Source: Verrucomicrobiota bacterium
Lineage (GTDB): Bacteria > Verrucomicrobiota > Verrucomicrobiia > Limisphaerales > UBA1096
Reading direction: 5' to 3'
Length of the DNA stretch: 47,074 bases
Assembly (NCBI GenBank): GCA_030749225.1
Contig: JASMKO010000097.1
Coordinates: forward strand, 1 to 47,074
The notes under the pieces are model-generated. The model worked only from the letters and a program-made list of their open reading frames with translations. It did no database searches and had not been told where the DNA came from. The translations under genes were made by a program, and so were the position numbers. This document shows positions 16,884-25,657 of this stretch, piece after piece. The number at the start of each line of letters is the position of its first letter. Within the stretch, counting starts at the first letter, position 1.

Positions 16884-17408
16884 TTATTCCGGCTTCTTTT
16901 GCGGCGACGACGCGGCCGACTCCGGTTTGACCTTGGCGATGGTGCCAAACATGTGGCCGCCGACCTTGCCGTGCGCCCAGGTGCCGGCATACTTGTCGCC
17001 GTCGATCACCACGTGCGCGCTGAAGGTACCCAACCCGGGGAGGGTCAGGTTGTCGAGCGAGATGACCGGCGTGTCGCCAGCCCACTTGACCGGGATCGGG
17101 ATCGGCAGGGTCACGTCGCGCTTGCCGTACTTGATGCGCGCGGTGAACAGCCAGTAGTCGCCTTGAGCCATTTTTTTGACCGAGCGAATGGTGTACGACT
17201 CTTCGCTCGGCGGCGTCTGCTTGCCGGTGATGGTGAACTTGCCGATCAGCACCGTGTTGGTCAGCGTCGATTCAAATGCCTTGAAAAACCGCGCCTGCCG
17301 TGCCTCCGGAGTCTCCGGCTTGGCAGCCCGCTCCCCGGCGATGCCGTTGACCAAACCGGCGGCCAACACGGCGACGCCCAGCCATCCGCGAATCTGGTTT
17401 GCGCGCAT
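16884..17408 (-). CDS. Small secreted protein of unknown function
   Basis: 174 residues from the ATG at 17408, with signal peptide MRANQIRGWLGVAVLAAGLV and likely cleavage after GIAG. The mature part contains FKAFESTLTNTVLIGKFTIT, SEESYTIRSVKKMAQGDYWL, IPIPVKWAGDTPVISLDNLT and TWAHGKVGGHMFGTI, all beta-strand-like. I do not recognise a named family. A GTG at 17480 would add 24 residues with no signal character, so I reject it. It ends 15 bp before the SGNH/TPR gene on the same strand and may be the first gene of that operon. Confidence 0.75.
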   Translation of the reverse strand: MRANQIRGWLGVAVLAAGLVNGIAGERAAKPETPEARQARFFKAFESTLTNTVLIGKFTITGKQTPPSEESYTIRSVKKMAQGDYWLFTARIKYGKRDVTLPIPIPVKWAGDTPVISLDNLTLPGLGTFSAHVVIDGDKYAGTWAHGKVGGHMFGTIAKVKPESAASSPQKKPE

Positions 17409-17589
17409 GCAGCGACTTTCCGCCTGCCCAAGCGCCAACGCAAGCCGGAAGGTAACGGGGCGTTTTGTTTGTTGCGTCACGATGTTGAAGTGTTACCCTC
17501 AAGCCGAACCGAAGTGGTTTTGGTGAATAGCCGGTTGGCACCGGGAGTCTGTATAAATTAGCCGATTATGGCGTAAACCGTCTGGAATA

Positions 17590-19725
17590 ATGAAGTGGAA
17601 CATTCATAACCTGATGGCCGGCAGCCTGGCGCTGACCGTGGTATTGGCCGCCGGATGTGAGCGGAAGTCGAAAGGCCCGCGCGTTTACAATCATCCCCCC
17701 GCAACTGTGGGGCCGCCGGCCAACCTTGCGCAGTTTGACGCCCCACCGCCAGCGGAGGCCGAGCCGGCACCGGCCCCGCAGATTGTCGCCCCCACGCCAG
17801 CCCCCGCTGTGGAGGAGATGCACCCCGAGGTGGCCGGCGTGGTGGAGATGGCCAAGCGTGGCGTCGGTGACGAGGCGATCCTGGCGTATGTGGAACAAAA
17901 CCGGCTCACGCATCGCATGGCGCCGGAGACGATCATCTTTCTCAACGACATAGGGGTCGCCGAGAACGTGGTCGCACTGATGATTCGACAGGGCGACGAC
18001 GAAACGACGGAAAGCAACGGGAAAACCGCACCGGAACCAGCCAAGACCGCGGGAGAACCGGTGGCGGCCACACCGCCACCCGCGATACCCGCCCCGCCAG
18101 CGGACGCCCCGCCGGTGGTCAATAACTACTATTACGGTTCACTCGACCCGTACGGTGACTGGATTTACGACAGTTCACACGGCTGGGTGTGGCGTCCGAC
18201 CGTGGCAATGGTCGATGTCAGTTGGCGGCCGTACCGGCAGGGCGGACGATGGATTTACAGCGACGTCGGCTGGTATTGGCACTCGTATTACAGCTGGGGG
18301 TGGGCCCCATTCCATTACGGGCGCTGGCACCGCTCCGGCCTGCATGGCTGGTGCTGGGTGCCCGGCTACACGTGGAGCCCGGCCTGGGTAATGTGGCGTT
18401 ACAACGACCTGCACTGCGGCTGGGCACCACTGCCACCGGGCTGCGACTACGTATTCGGAGTTGGTTACATGTGGCACGGCTCCCGCGTGAGCCTCGGGTT
18501 CCATTTCGGCCTGGGCCACAGCCATTACACCTACTGTGACTACGCCTATTTGCGGCACCGTCGGCTGCACCGCCACCACGTGCCAGACACCAACATCGCT
18601 GTCATCCACAACGAGACCACGGTCGTCAACAACTACGTGACCGAGAATAACAACACGATCATCAACAACGGCATCCCGCCGGAGCTGGTCGCCAACAAGA
18701 CACGCGAACCGGTGCAGAAAATGCGCATTCGCGAACTCGACCTTGAGTTGGAAAGCATCGCCCGGGTAGGGCAGATCGACGCCAACGGCAAAACGATGGC
18801 CATCTACCGTCCAAACGTGCCCGCCCCGCCGGACACACCCGGCGAAAAACCAAGCGGCCGCACGCCGATCACGAAGACCCCGCCCTCCGACGACACCAGC
18901 TCGGACAAGCCGGAGGCCGACCGGAACCTGTTGAAGCAATACGGGAAAGGTAACGCCTTGGCCGACCGGGGCAAAATCACCGGCAGGCTCACCCCCGGAA
19001 CCCTCACACGACCGCTTGGCCGCAATTACAGCGGGGCGCAAAGCAGCCGGTCCGCGGCGGCATCGCCCGGCCGCTCCAGCCGGTCGGCGGCGGCATCGCC
19101 CAGCCTCTCCGCCCCGGCCCAGTCAGGTCGTGGTGCCAGCGCAGCAGCCAAGCCAGGCGTGAGTAGCAGCCAGACCATCGGCTCAACCCTCGGTGCGCCG
19201 GGCAAAAGCCGCACCACCCCGTCGAGACCGAGTGCGCGCAAGTCGTACAGCAGAACGTCGCCGAGGGTGAGTGTCACCCACAAACCCGGCCGCTCGGCCA
19301 ACTCGCGCCTGCTGGCACCGTCGAGCCGGAGCTCAGCCAGTCCAAACCGCGGATGGCAGCAGCGCCCATCAACCTCCTATAGCACACCCCGCGCTACCCC
19401 GAGACCGTCCGCACGATCATCCCGGTTGCCCAGCACACGGCCGGCACCGAGTTACAAACCGCCGTCCCGCAGTTACACGGCACCGAGCACAACGCGCTCA
19501 GCCCCATCCCGAAGTTACCGACAGCCGGCAGCGTCCCGTCCGGCACCTTCACGATCCTACAGTCCGCCGGCGCGCTCGGCCCCAAGCCGCTCCTATTCCG
19601 CCCCAAGCCGCTCCTATTCCGCCCCATCCCGAAGTTATTCGGCACCGAGCCGTAGCTATTCACCGCCGCCGTCTTCATCCAGTTCCTCCGACTCTTCCGG
19701 CGGCGGAAGCAAAAACCCGCGATGA
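17590..19725 (+). CDS. DUF6600-like lipoprotein with Ser/Tyr/Pro/Arg-rich tail
   Basis: 711 residues. The N-terminus is a lipoprotein signal (LALTVVLAAGC, Cys23). A helical segment (about 78-138, EVAGVVEMAKRGVGDEAILA) follows a Pro/Ala linker. The central aromatic domain (about 178-330) has repeated W/Y/G motifs: YGDWIYDSSHGWVWRP, GRWIYSDVGWYWHSYYSWGW, WCWVPGYTWSPAWVMWRY and CGWAPLPPG, the pattern of DUF6600-type proteins. An Asn-rich patch (NNYVTENNNTIINNG) comes next. From about 470 the protein is low-complexity, ending in SYSAPSR heptads encoded partly by a 21-bp tandem repeat. It is probably an envelope protein; function unknown. About 180 bp separate it from the divergent gene at 17408. 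Confidence 0.82.
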   Translation: MKWNIHNLMAGSLALTVVLAAGCERKSKGPRVYNHPPATVGPPANLAQFDAPPPAEAEPAPAPQIVAPTPAPAVEEMHPEVAGVVEMAKRGVGDEAILAYVEQNRLTHRMAPETIIFLNDIGVAENVVALMIRQGDDETTESNGKTAPEPAKTAGEPVAATPPPAIPAPPADAPPVVNNYYYGSLDPYGDWIYDSSHGWVWRPTVAMVDVSWRPYRQGGRWIYSDVGWYWHSYYSWGWAPFHYGRWHRSGLHGWCWVPGYTWSPAWVMWRYNDLHCGWAPLPPGCDYVFGVGYMWHGSRVSLGFHFGLGHSHYTYCDYAYLRHRRLHRHHVPDTNIAVIHNETTVVNNYVTENNNTIINNGIPPELVANKTREPVQKMRIRELDLELESIARVGQIDANGKTMAIYRPNVPAPPDTPGEKPSGRTPITKTPPSDDTSSDKPEADRNLLKQYGKGNALADRGKITGRLTPGTLTRPLGRNYSGAQSSRSAAASPGRSSRSAAASPSLSAPAQSGRGASAAAKPGVSSSQTIGSTLGAPGKSRTTPSRPSARKSYSRTSPRVSVTHKPGRSANSRLLAPSSRSSASPNRGWQQRPSTSYSTPRATPRPSARSSRLPSTRPAPSYKPPSRSYTAPSTTRSAPSRSYRQPAASRPAPSRSYSPPARSAPSRSYSAPSRSYSAPSRSYSAPSRSYSPPPSSSSSSDSSGGGSKNPR
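19585..19626 (+). repeat. Exact 21-bp tandem repeat (two copies) in the lipoprotein tail
   Basis: Copies at 19585-19605 and 19606-19626 are identical and each encodes the heptad SRSYSAP. Degenerate copies continue on both sides. Copy number is likely to vary between strains. Confidence 0.85.
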
Positions 19726-19748
19726 GGACGGCTTGAGCAGCGGCCAGG

Positions 19749-20708
19749 ATGAGGGGCAACAGTGAACGGGTCATCGCCGCCTTCTGGCTTGCCTTATCGA
19801 TTGGCCAACCAGCGACCGCACTTTGCCAAGCACGGACGGTTTACCACACCGGCTTCGAGGCAAAGCAGGATTTCGACATCGAGTTCACCCTGATGGGCCA
19901 AGGCGGCTGGCAGGGAGAAGGCACCGGCGGCAACGGCCTGGTGGAAGACAACTTCGAAGGCATGGGTCAGCAGGCCTACCTCGGTTATTGGCCCGCTGAA
20001 GAGGTCGACGAGACGTACACTAGCCTCTGGCAGCCGGTCAAAGGCATCGGGCCGGAGGAAACGCGGATCACCGTCACGGTGCTCCTGATGTTCGTCGACT
20101 CCACAAACGGCCACCGGGACGACTTTCGCTGGACGCTATACAACGACAACGTGCAGCGGTTGGTGACACTTGACTTCGACAACGTCACCCGGAACATCAA
20201 TTACGCGCTCGACGACGACCTCTTTTTGCCAACGGGATACAGCTTCGAGTACGAGGCCCTGTACGACTTGAAGTTCGTGATGGATTTCGCCGCCAACACC
20301 TGGACAGTCTCCGTCGGGGATGAGGACATCGTCAGCAAAAAGAAGTTGACCACCAAGGGGTCGAGCCTCGCCTTTGGCGACATTGGCCCCACCTGGGTCT
20401 ATCGCGACCCCGAGAACCCGGGCAACAATTACCTGGTGTTTGACGATTACCAGGTCATGACCGAACGCAGCACCCCCTTGCCCCCGTCACCCCCCACGCT
20501 CGAGTGGACCGGGTGGGTGGAGGACGGCGGCGCACTGCTGCGACTGGACGGCAGCGATGAAAGCGGCTACATCGTCGAGTACTCCGGCGACCTCGTGAAC
20601 TGGCACATACTCGAGGCGGCCAAGCCGGGGGACACCGGCGCGGAAATCGAGGACATCGATGCGCCGGATGACGAGCAGCGCTTTTACCGCGCCCGCACCG
20701 CGGACTGA
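19749..20708 (+). CDS. Secreted protein with concanavalin A-like fold, function unknown
   Basis: 319 residues with a signal peptide (MRGNSERVIAAFWLALSIGQ, cleavage near ALCQA). The mature protein starts TVYHTGFEAKQDFDIEFTL and includes alternating beta strands (RWTLYNDNVQRLVTLDFDN, DLKFVMDFAANTWTVSVGD, NNYLVFDDYQVM), like the jelly-roll proteins common in Verrucomicrobiota. The last 70 residues contain VEYSGDLVNWHILEA and RFYRAR, a short C-terminal motif seen at the end of many secreted proteins in this phylum. It starts 23 bp after the DUF6600-like gene. No enzymatic motif was recognised. Confidence 0.75.
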   Translation: MRGNSERVIAAFWLALSIGQPATALCQARTVYHTGFEAKQDFDIEFTLMGQGGWQGEGTGGNGLVEDNFEGMGQQAYLGYWPAEEVDETYTSLWQPVKGIGPEETRITVTVLLMFVDSTNGHRDDFRWTLYNDNVQRLVTLDFDNVTRNINYALDDDLFLPTGYSFEYEALYDLKFVMDFAANTWTVSVGDEDIVSKKKLTTKGSSLAFGDIGPTWVYRDPENPGNNYLVFDDYQVMTERSTPLPPSPPTLEWTGWVEDGGALLRLDGSDESGYIVEYSGDLVNWHILEAAKPGDTGAEIEDIDAPDDEQRFYRARTAD

Positions 20709-20840
20709 CCCGGCCTGGCGGGCTGCTTGAATAAGGTCGTGCCATCGTGCGTTCAACGCGGCACCGTTTGACTTGGCGCCCCAGCTTCTGTAAAACCCCC
20801 GGCCCCGCCGTCGAGCGGGGAATCACACGGTTTTTTTACC

Positions 20841-21293
20841 ATGCTCAGATACATTGCCGCATTCATGCTCATAGGTGGGTTTGCCGCCTCGCAACACGCG
20901 AACGCCGAGCCCGTGGAGATCGACGACCTGAAGGACAACATGGCCAAGCTGGCGGCCAAGCTGCCGGCCCCCGCCAAAAAGCAGGTCAGCTACAAGAAGG
21001 ACATCGAGCCGTTGTTCAAGAAGTCATGCGTCAATTGCCACGGGCCGGACAAGCGTCCCAAGGGCAAGTTCCGTATCGACACCCGCGCGCTGGCGCTCAA
21101 GGGCGGCTCCGAGGGCGTATCGATCATCCCGGCCAAGAGCAAAAAAAGTCCGTTCATCTACTACATTACGGACCAGGTAATTGACTATGAGATGCCCCCA
21201 ACCGCCAAACGAGAAAAATACCCCAAGCTGACCAAGGAGCAGATCGGCCTCGTTCTTGCCTGGATTGATCAAGGCGCCAAGTACGACAATTGA
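20841..21293 (+). CDS. Planctomycete-type cytochrome c domain protein
   Basis: 150 residues: signal peptide (MLRYIAAFMLIGGFAASQHANA), a Lys-rich linker, then YKKDIEPLFKKSCVNCHGPDKRPKGKFRID with a single CVNCH heme-binding site. The distal part, IIPAKSKKSPFIYYI and DYEMPPTAKREKYPKLTKEQIGLVLAWIDQG, has the Met of the MPP motif as likely axial ligand. This is the PSCyt1-type domain, here as a stand-alone small periplasmic electron carrier. The DJ-1/PfpI gene follows after 14 bp. Confidence 0.9.
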   Translation: MLRYIAAFMLIGGFAASQHANAEPVEIDDLKDNMAKLAAKLPAPAKKQVSYKKDIEPLFKKSCVNCHGPDKRPKGKFRIDTRALALKGGSEGVSIIPAKSKKSPFIYYITDQVIDYEMPPTAKREKYPKLTKEQIGLVLAWIDQGAKYDN

Positions 21294-21307
21294 GTCGCCG
21301 CCGAGAG

Positions 21308-21868
21308 ATGGCGCGCCGCAAAAAAATCCTGATCATCACCGATGACGCCGGGGAATCGTACGAGATTCTCCATGCGAAACACCGGTTCGAGGAAGAGGGA
21401 TGGACGGCACACATCGGGGCCACAAAAAAGAAACGGCTGCACGGTGTAATTCATGATTTCGAGCCCGGCTGGAACACCTACATCGAACGCCCCGGTTATC
21501 TAATTCAGGCAGACATCACCGTTGCCCAAGCGAAGGCCTCCGACTACGACACCGTGCTGCTGATCGGAGGGCGGGCACCGGAATTTCTCCGGCACAACAC
21601 CAAGCTGCTTAAGCTGGTTCGGACCTTCGACAAGCAGGGCAAATGGATTTTCTCCATCTGTCACGGCATCCAGATTCTGATCGCCGCCGGCATCGTCGGA
21701 GGCCGCAGGCTAACCAGCTACTGCAACATCCGGTACGAGGTCGAGCAGGCCGGTGCCAAGTGGGTGAACAAACAAAGCGTGGTCGATGGCAACTTCATCA
21801 CCGCGCAAACATGGGAGAGTCACCCCGATTTTTACCGAAATATCTTCACACAACTCCGCAAGGGCTGA
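21308..21868 (+). CDS. DJ-1/PfpI family protein
   Basis: 186 residues from the ATG at 21308; an upstream TTG at 21290 would overlap the cytochrome gene and is less likely. The Rossmann-like DJ-1 fold is shown by KKILIITDDAGESYEILHA, DYDTVLLIGGRAPEFL, and the nucleophile elbow IFSICHGIQILIAAG (Cys about 117). A YCNIRYEVEQAGAKWVNKQSVVDGNFITAQTW segment follows, where family members are closed by the strand VxDGNxITAxxP. Enzymatic role (protease, glyoxalase, amidase-like or chaperone) cannot be told from sequence. A second DJ-1/PfpI gene, also next to a cytochrome c gene, is at 42345-42926. Confidence 0.88.
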   Translation: MARRKKILIITDDAGESYEILHAKHRFEEEGWTAHIGATKKKRLHGVIHDFEPGWNTYIERPGYLIQADITVAQAKASDYDTVLLIGGRAPEFLRHNTKLLKLVRTFDKQGKWIFSICHGIQILIAAGIVGGRRLTSYCNIRYEVEQAGAKWVNKQSVVDGNFITAQTWESHPDFYRNIFTQLRKG

Positions 21869-21890
21869 ATCGACACGGCTCTTTTCATGC

Positions 21891-21923
21891 ACCCCGGTCT
21901 CGACTTTCGAGCCGGGGTTTCTT
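21891..21923 (+). terminator. Rho-independent terminator after the DJ-1/PfpI gene
   Basis: CCCCGG-T-CTCGA (21892-21903), loop CTT, then TCGAG-CCGGGG (21907-21917) and TTTCTT. It makes an 11-bp GC-rich stem with one bulged T. It lies 22 bp after the DJ-1 stop and just before the chosen ruvC start. Confidence 0.8.
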
Positions 21924-21935
21924 ATTGCACAGCCA

Positions 21936-22532
21936 GTGGGCATCACGTCGCAACAACTCGCTGCCATGCAACAGCGCATCGCCAGCGGCAAGGACGCCGC
22001 TCAAGCCGAGCCAACCGGGGCGCGCAGCCCACAGGTCATCCTAGGCATCGACCCCTCGCTGCGCGGCACCGGCTTCGGTGTCATCGACACTGCCCCAACC
22101 ACGCCCTCCACCCTCAGCCAAGGCACCCTCCGCTGCCCCACCGACTGGCCTCTCTCCCGCTGCCTGCGGCTCATCTCCGAATCGCTCGAGGCCATCGTCC
22201 GGGAAACCCATCCCACCATCGCCGCCGTGGAGGGTCTGTTCCACGCGCAGAACGTCCGCACCGCACTGGTCATGAGCCAGGCGCGCGGTGCCGCCCTCGC
22301 CGTCCTGGCCCGAGCCGGGCTGGACGTGTTCGAGATCTCGCCGCGGAAGGTCAAGCAGGCCATCGTCGGCTACGGCGCCGCACAAAAGGAAGCGGTCGCC
22401 AAGATGGTGCAGACCCGCCTGTCACTGCCCGAACTACCGGAGCCCGATGCCGCCGATGCATTGGCCATCGCCCTCACTTGCGCCCAATCCCTCGACTCCC
22501 CCATCCCCGACAAGGCCGTCAAGCCGGTGTAG
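21936..22532 (+). CDS. ruvC: Holliday junction resolvase RuvC
   Basis: RuvC cuts Holliday junctions during recombination repair. The RNase H-fold core has all four acidic residues: Asp in ILGIDPSLRGTGFGVID, Glu in AAVEGLFHAQNVRTALVMSQARG, and the Asp pair in EPDAADALAIALTCA; the basic PRKVKQAIVGYGAAQKEAV segment is also typical. From the GTG at 21936 it has 198 residues; an ATG at 21966 is possible. A frame extending to 21786 runs through a terminator and the DJ-1 gene and is not believable. ruvA and ruvB are not beside it. Confidence 0.9.
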   Translation: MGITSQQLAAMQQRIASGKDAAQAEPTGARSPQVILGIDPSLRGTGFGVIDTAPTTPSTLSQGTLRCPTDWPLSRCLRLISESLEAIVRETHPTIAAVEGLFHAQNVRTALVMSQARGAALAVLARAGLDVFEISPRKVKQAIVGYGAAQKEAVAKMVQTRLSLPELPEPDAADALAIALTCAQSLDSPIPDKAVKPV

Positions 22533-22619
22533 ACCGGACCTTGGCCAAGCGCGAAGAGGAATCCTGACAGTCTTTCAAGGTTGTCCGCAGTTTGCACCCC
22601 CTGTAGTTTTTCCCACCGA

Positions 22620-25034
22620 GTGCTACTTAACTTTCATTCGCCATTTGTCGGCATATTGGCACGGATTACCCTTGTGCTCCTTGGATGCGCATGCCTGCCT
22701 GGTTGCGGTCCCGGCGAACGACCCAGGAAGCAAACCACCGAGTCTCCCGTTGAACAGTCGCCAAGAAAAATCGCACCAGCCAAACCGAAACAAACGCCGC
22801 GACCGACCGACGCCCAGAATCCACTCTCTGGAAACAATCCCCAGTTTCGAGGGGCTGCCCAAACCATGCAGAGGGAGCGGATTCGCCTTGACCGGACAGT
22901 TTACCGGCACGAAATGGAGGCTCAGGCCTACGGGAGCACCTTTGTTGCGCTGTGGGATCGCCTGCGATCAACCGAACCATTCAAGGTGCTGCGGCAATTC
23001 CCATTCGGCCGACTGGAATACCAACCACCAACAGAGTGGAAACCGTTAAACTTGGGCATGGCCGGCATTCGGCAGACGATGCTCAACAGCAAGCCGGTCT
23101 CGCTTAATCACGCCGGTTACCTTGCAAAGTTAAAAGAACTGGAAGAGACCGGTTGGAAGATCATTCAGACGGAGTGGCACCATTCCGAGTTTCGCCCAAA
23201 CAAAAACGGGCGGGCGCCGCAGTCTGTTATCTCGTTCGAGATCCATTCGGCAAAGGCGAACGCCCAACGACGATGCATCATCAAGGGCCAGCTTGAAGTC
23301 ACTTGGACGCTGCACAAGACCAACTCCGGTCTACGCATTCCAGACACGATCAAGGTTCAGGATGCATCAATTACAGACTATATCGGCAAACCTGCATTCG
23401 CTGAGTTGCTGCAGATTGATCCCAAGAAGGTGGATGCCCGCCTCTTTCCGCGGGTAAGTCCTCTGATGGTTTACGACCTCAACAAGGACGGCCTACCGGA
23501 AATTGTTCTCGCCGGCTGCAACCTCATTTACTGGAACCGAGGGAACGGCAAGTTCCTGCATAAACCGATGCTCGAATACCCCATCATGCCACTCGGCGAG
23601 GCAGGCATCCTTTCCGACTTCAACGGCGACGGCCATGTGGACTTTGTTTCATCCGGAAAAAGAGACGGCCTGTTAAAACTCTGGACAGGCTCCGCCGGAG
23701 GCCGATTCACCGCCGAACCCGATGCGTGTTTCCAGACGAGGCTACAGGACCCGCACGCGATGACAGCCGGGGACATCGACCTTGATGGCGACCTCGATCT
23801 ATTCGTCGGCCAATGGAAACAGCCGTACCTTGCCGGCTCAATGCCGACACCCTACTACGATGCCCGGGACGGCTACCCCGACTACCTCCTGTTAAACGAT
23901 GGCTCCGGCCGGTTCAGTGACGTCACCGAGTCGGCTGGACTCAGTTCGAACCAGAACCGGCGAACCTTCAGCGCCTCCCTTGCCGACCTGGACGGTGATC
24001 TCGATCTGGACCTGTTGGCTGTTTGCGATTATGCCGGCATTGATCTTTACCGCAATAACGGGAAAGGACAATTTGAAGATATGTCGGACCAGTGGGTCGA
24101 CAAACGGCACGGGTTCGGGATGGCTCATGCCATCAACGACTTCGACGGGGACGGCATTCTTGACATCTACATGGTCGGCATGAGTTCCACCACCGTCGGG
24201 CGCCTCGACAAGCTAGGTTTGGGCCGGAAGGGTTTTGAAAAAATCGACGCCATGCGCACGCCGATGACCTACGGCAACCGGTTGCTTCTCCACAAAGACA
24301 ACCGCTTTCAGCAATCGATCTATAGCGACGAGACGGCAAGAACCGACTGGTCATGGGGCTGCGGAGCGTCTGACTTTGACAACGACGGCGACGTGGACCT
24401 CTACATCGCCAACGGGCAACTAAGTGGCAACTCGGCTCTCGATTACGACCCCCGTTTTTGGTGCCACGACGTGTATACCGGCAACTCCCAGCCGGACAGG
24501 ACACTCGAAACATTCTACTCCGTCACCCTTCAAGGGCTTGGTTCCGACTTTTCATGGGCCGGCTTCTTGCACAATCATCTGTTCCTAAACAGAAATAATA
24601 AAGGATTCCAGAACGTGGCCTTTCTCCTTGGCACAGCCTTTGAGTTTGACTCCAGAGCGGTCGTCGCAGCGGATGTGAACATTGACGGGCGACCGGACCT
24701 GCTCGTCGTGCAGTATGATGCAAAGGAACATCAGCAAAGGTTATTTGTTATGCGCAACCAGATCCAAAACAAAGGCAACTGGATTGGCCTCCACATTCCC
24801 GATCAACCCGGACTGCCAGCCAACGGGGCAACCATTCAACTGCACACCGGCAACCGCAGTGATGTGCGTCAACTCGTCACCGGCGACTCGTTCACCGCGC
24901 AGCATCCGACAACGGCCCACTTTGGCCTGGGAGAAAACCAGGTGGTTGATAAATTGGTAATCCGTTGGCCAAACGGCAAGACTGTCACCCTGACGCAGCC
25001 GGCCGTCGGCCAATATCACCGACTGAAAATTTAG
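22620..25034 (+). CDS. FG-GAP/UnbV (CRTAC1-type) lipoprotein
   Basis: About 804 residues from the GTG at 22620 (an upstream TTG at 22581 is possible). The start holds a lipoprotein signal, ITLVLLGCACLPGC. A unique N-terminal part of about 260 residues is followed by FG-GAP/VCBS blades with calcium-binding loops: DLNKDGLPEIVL, DFNGDGHVDFV, DIDLDGDLDLFV, DLDGDLDLDLL, DFDGDGILDIYM, DFDNDGDVDLYIANG and DVNIDGRPDLLV. The C-terminus is an ASPIC/UnbV domain (NWIGLHIPDQPGLPANGATI to LVIRWPNGKTVTL). It lacks the thioredoxin and TPR parts of the selenoprotein and has no in-frame TGA; where that protein has DLUSVYWRQVV this one has an unrelated TLETFYSVTLQG segment. Surface or periplasmic; function unknown. 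Confidence 0.88.
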   Translation: MLLNFHSPFVGILARITLVLLGCACLPGCGPGERPRKQTTESPVEQSPRKIAPAKPKQTPRPTDAQNPLSGNNPQFRGAAQTMQRERIRLDRTVYRHEMEAQAYGSTFVALWDRLRSTEPFKVLRQFPFGRLEYQPPTEWKPLNLGMAGIRQTMLNSKPVSLNHAGYLAKLKELEETGWKIIQTEWHHSEFRPNKNGRAPQSVISFEIHSAKANAQRRCIIKGQLEVTWTLHKTNSGLRIPDTIKVQDASITDYIGKPAFAELLQIDPKKVDARLFPRVSPLMVYDLNKDGLPEIVLAGCNLIYWNRGNGKFLHKPMLEYPIMPLGEAGILSDFNGDGHVDFVSSGKRDGLLKLWTGSAGGRFTAEPDACFQTRLQDPHAMTAGDIDLDGDLDLFVGQWKQPYLAGSMPTPYYDARDGYPDYLLLNDGSGRFSDVTESAGLSSNQNRRTFSASLADLDGDLDLDLLAVCDYAGIDLYRNNGKGQFEDMSDQWVDKRHGFGMAHAINDFDGDGILDIYMVGMSSTTVGRLDKLGLGRKGFEKIDAMRTPMTYGNRLLLHKDNRFQQSIYSDETARTDWSWGCGASDFDNDGDVDLYIANGQLSGNSALDYDPRFWCHDVYTGNSQPDRTLETFYSVTLQGLGSDFSWAGFLHNHLFLNRNNKGFQNVAFLLGTAFEFDSRAVVAADVNIDGRPDLLVVQYDAKEHQQRLFVMRNQIQNKGNWIGLHIPDQPGLPANGATIQLHTGNRSDVRQLVTGDSFTAQHPTTAHFGLGENQVVDKLVIRWPNGKTVTLTQPAVGQYHRLKI

Positions 25035-25570
25035 CTGGATGAACCGGCAGCCTCCTGCCGCTTCAAGTCCTCCTCGAGGAACCGGGTGACCTCCTTGAAC
25101 TTGGCCTCGTTCCCCGTGTTGGTGTCGATAAGCGTCCGGTGCGCCTCGAGGCTGGTACGGGTCAACTCGGTTTTGTCCGCCATCCCGCCGGCCTCCACCG
25201 GTTCGGCGTCCTCAGCTTGACCAAGCGAATCGGCCGTGCTGAACAACTCGAGGATGCCGAGGTTGTCGAGCAGAACGCGAACCGGCTCCGTTGGTTGGTA
25301 GAGTGAAAACCCGCCAGATCTGTCCGCATCGGCAAGCGAGCGGTTCAGCCCAACCAACACCCCGAGGAACGTGCTGTCCATGAGTTGGCAGTCGCTCAGG
25401 TCGAGCGTGAAGCCCCTTCGCCCACGCTCAATGAGGCCGTTGACGACCTCCTTGAACGGCACGCTGGACAGGCAGTTCGCACGGCCCGAAATGCGCAGCA
25501 CAACCTGCTTCCCAAGATCTGCCACGTAAAGTTTTGCCGGTGCGAGTCCCAAAACCAACTCCGTGGGCAA
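25031..25570 (-). CDS. STAS-domain protein (anti-sigma factor antagonist-like)
   Basis: The protein has a STAS core: AKLYVADLGKQVVLRISGRANCL, FKEVVNGLIERGRRGFTLDLSDCQLMDSTFLGVLVGLNRSL, in which the Ser of DST is the usual phosphorylation site of SpoIIAA-like proteins, and a GFSLYQPTEPVRVLLDNLGILELF helix. A C-terminal extension of about 60 acidic residues follows. Such proteins control a sigma factor or sensor by partner switching; the partner kinase is not nearby. The frame opens at 25678, inside the start of the divergent pseudopilin gene, so I prefer the TTG at 25570; an AGGAGG lies at 25592-25587. The start is uncertain. It overlaps the FG-GAP stop by four bases, convergently. Confidence 0.8.
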   Translation of the reverse strand: MPTELVLGLAPAKLYVADLGKQVVLRISGRANCLSSVPFKEVVNGLIERGRRGFTLDLSDCQLMDSTFLGVLVGLNRSLADADRSGGFSLYQPTEPVRVLLDNLGILELFSTADSLGQAEDAEPVEAGGMADKTELTRTSLEAHRTLIDTNTGNEAKFKEVTRFLEEDLKRQEAAGSSS

Positions 25571-25657
25571 CTTCCGCCAGTTTTTGCCTCCTGTCAAGAA
25601 CCGCAAAAGAGAGTTGCAAAAACAGCATAGCAGGTTAAAACTCAACCAAGCACTAAA

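Noticed and set aside
16320..17561. 413-codon plus frame opposite the SGNH/TPR gene and the small secreted protein
   Set aside because: Composition is Arg/His-rich shadow sequence; the minus strand carries clear SGNH motifs and signal peptides.
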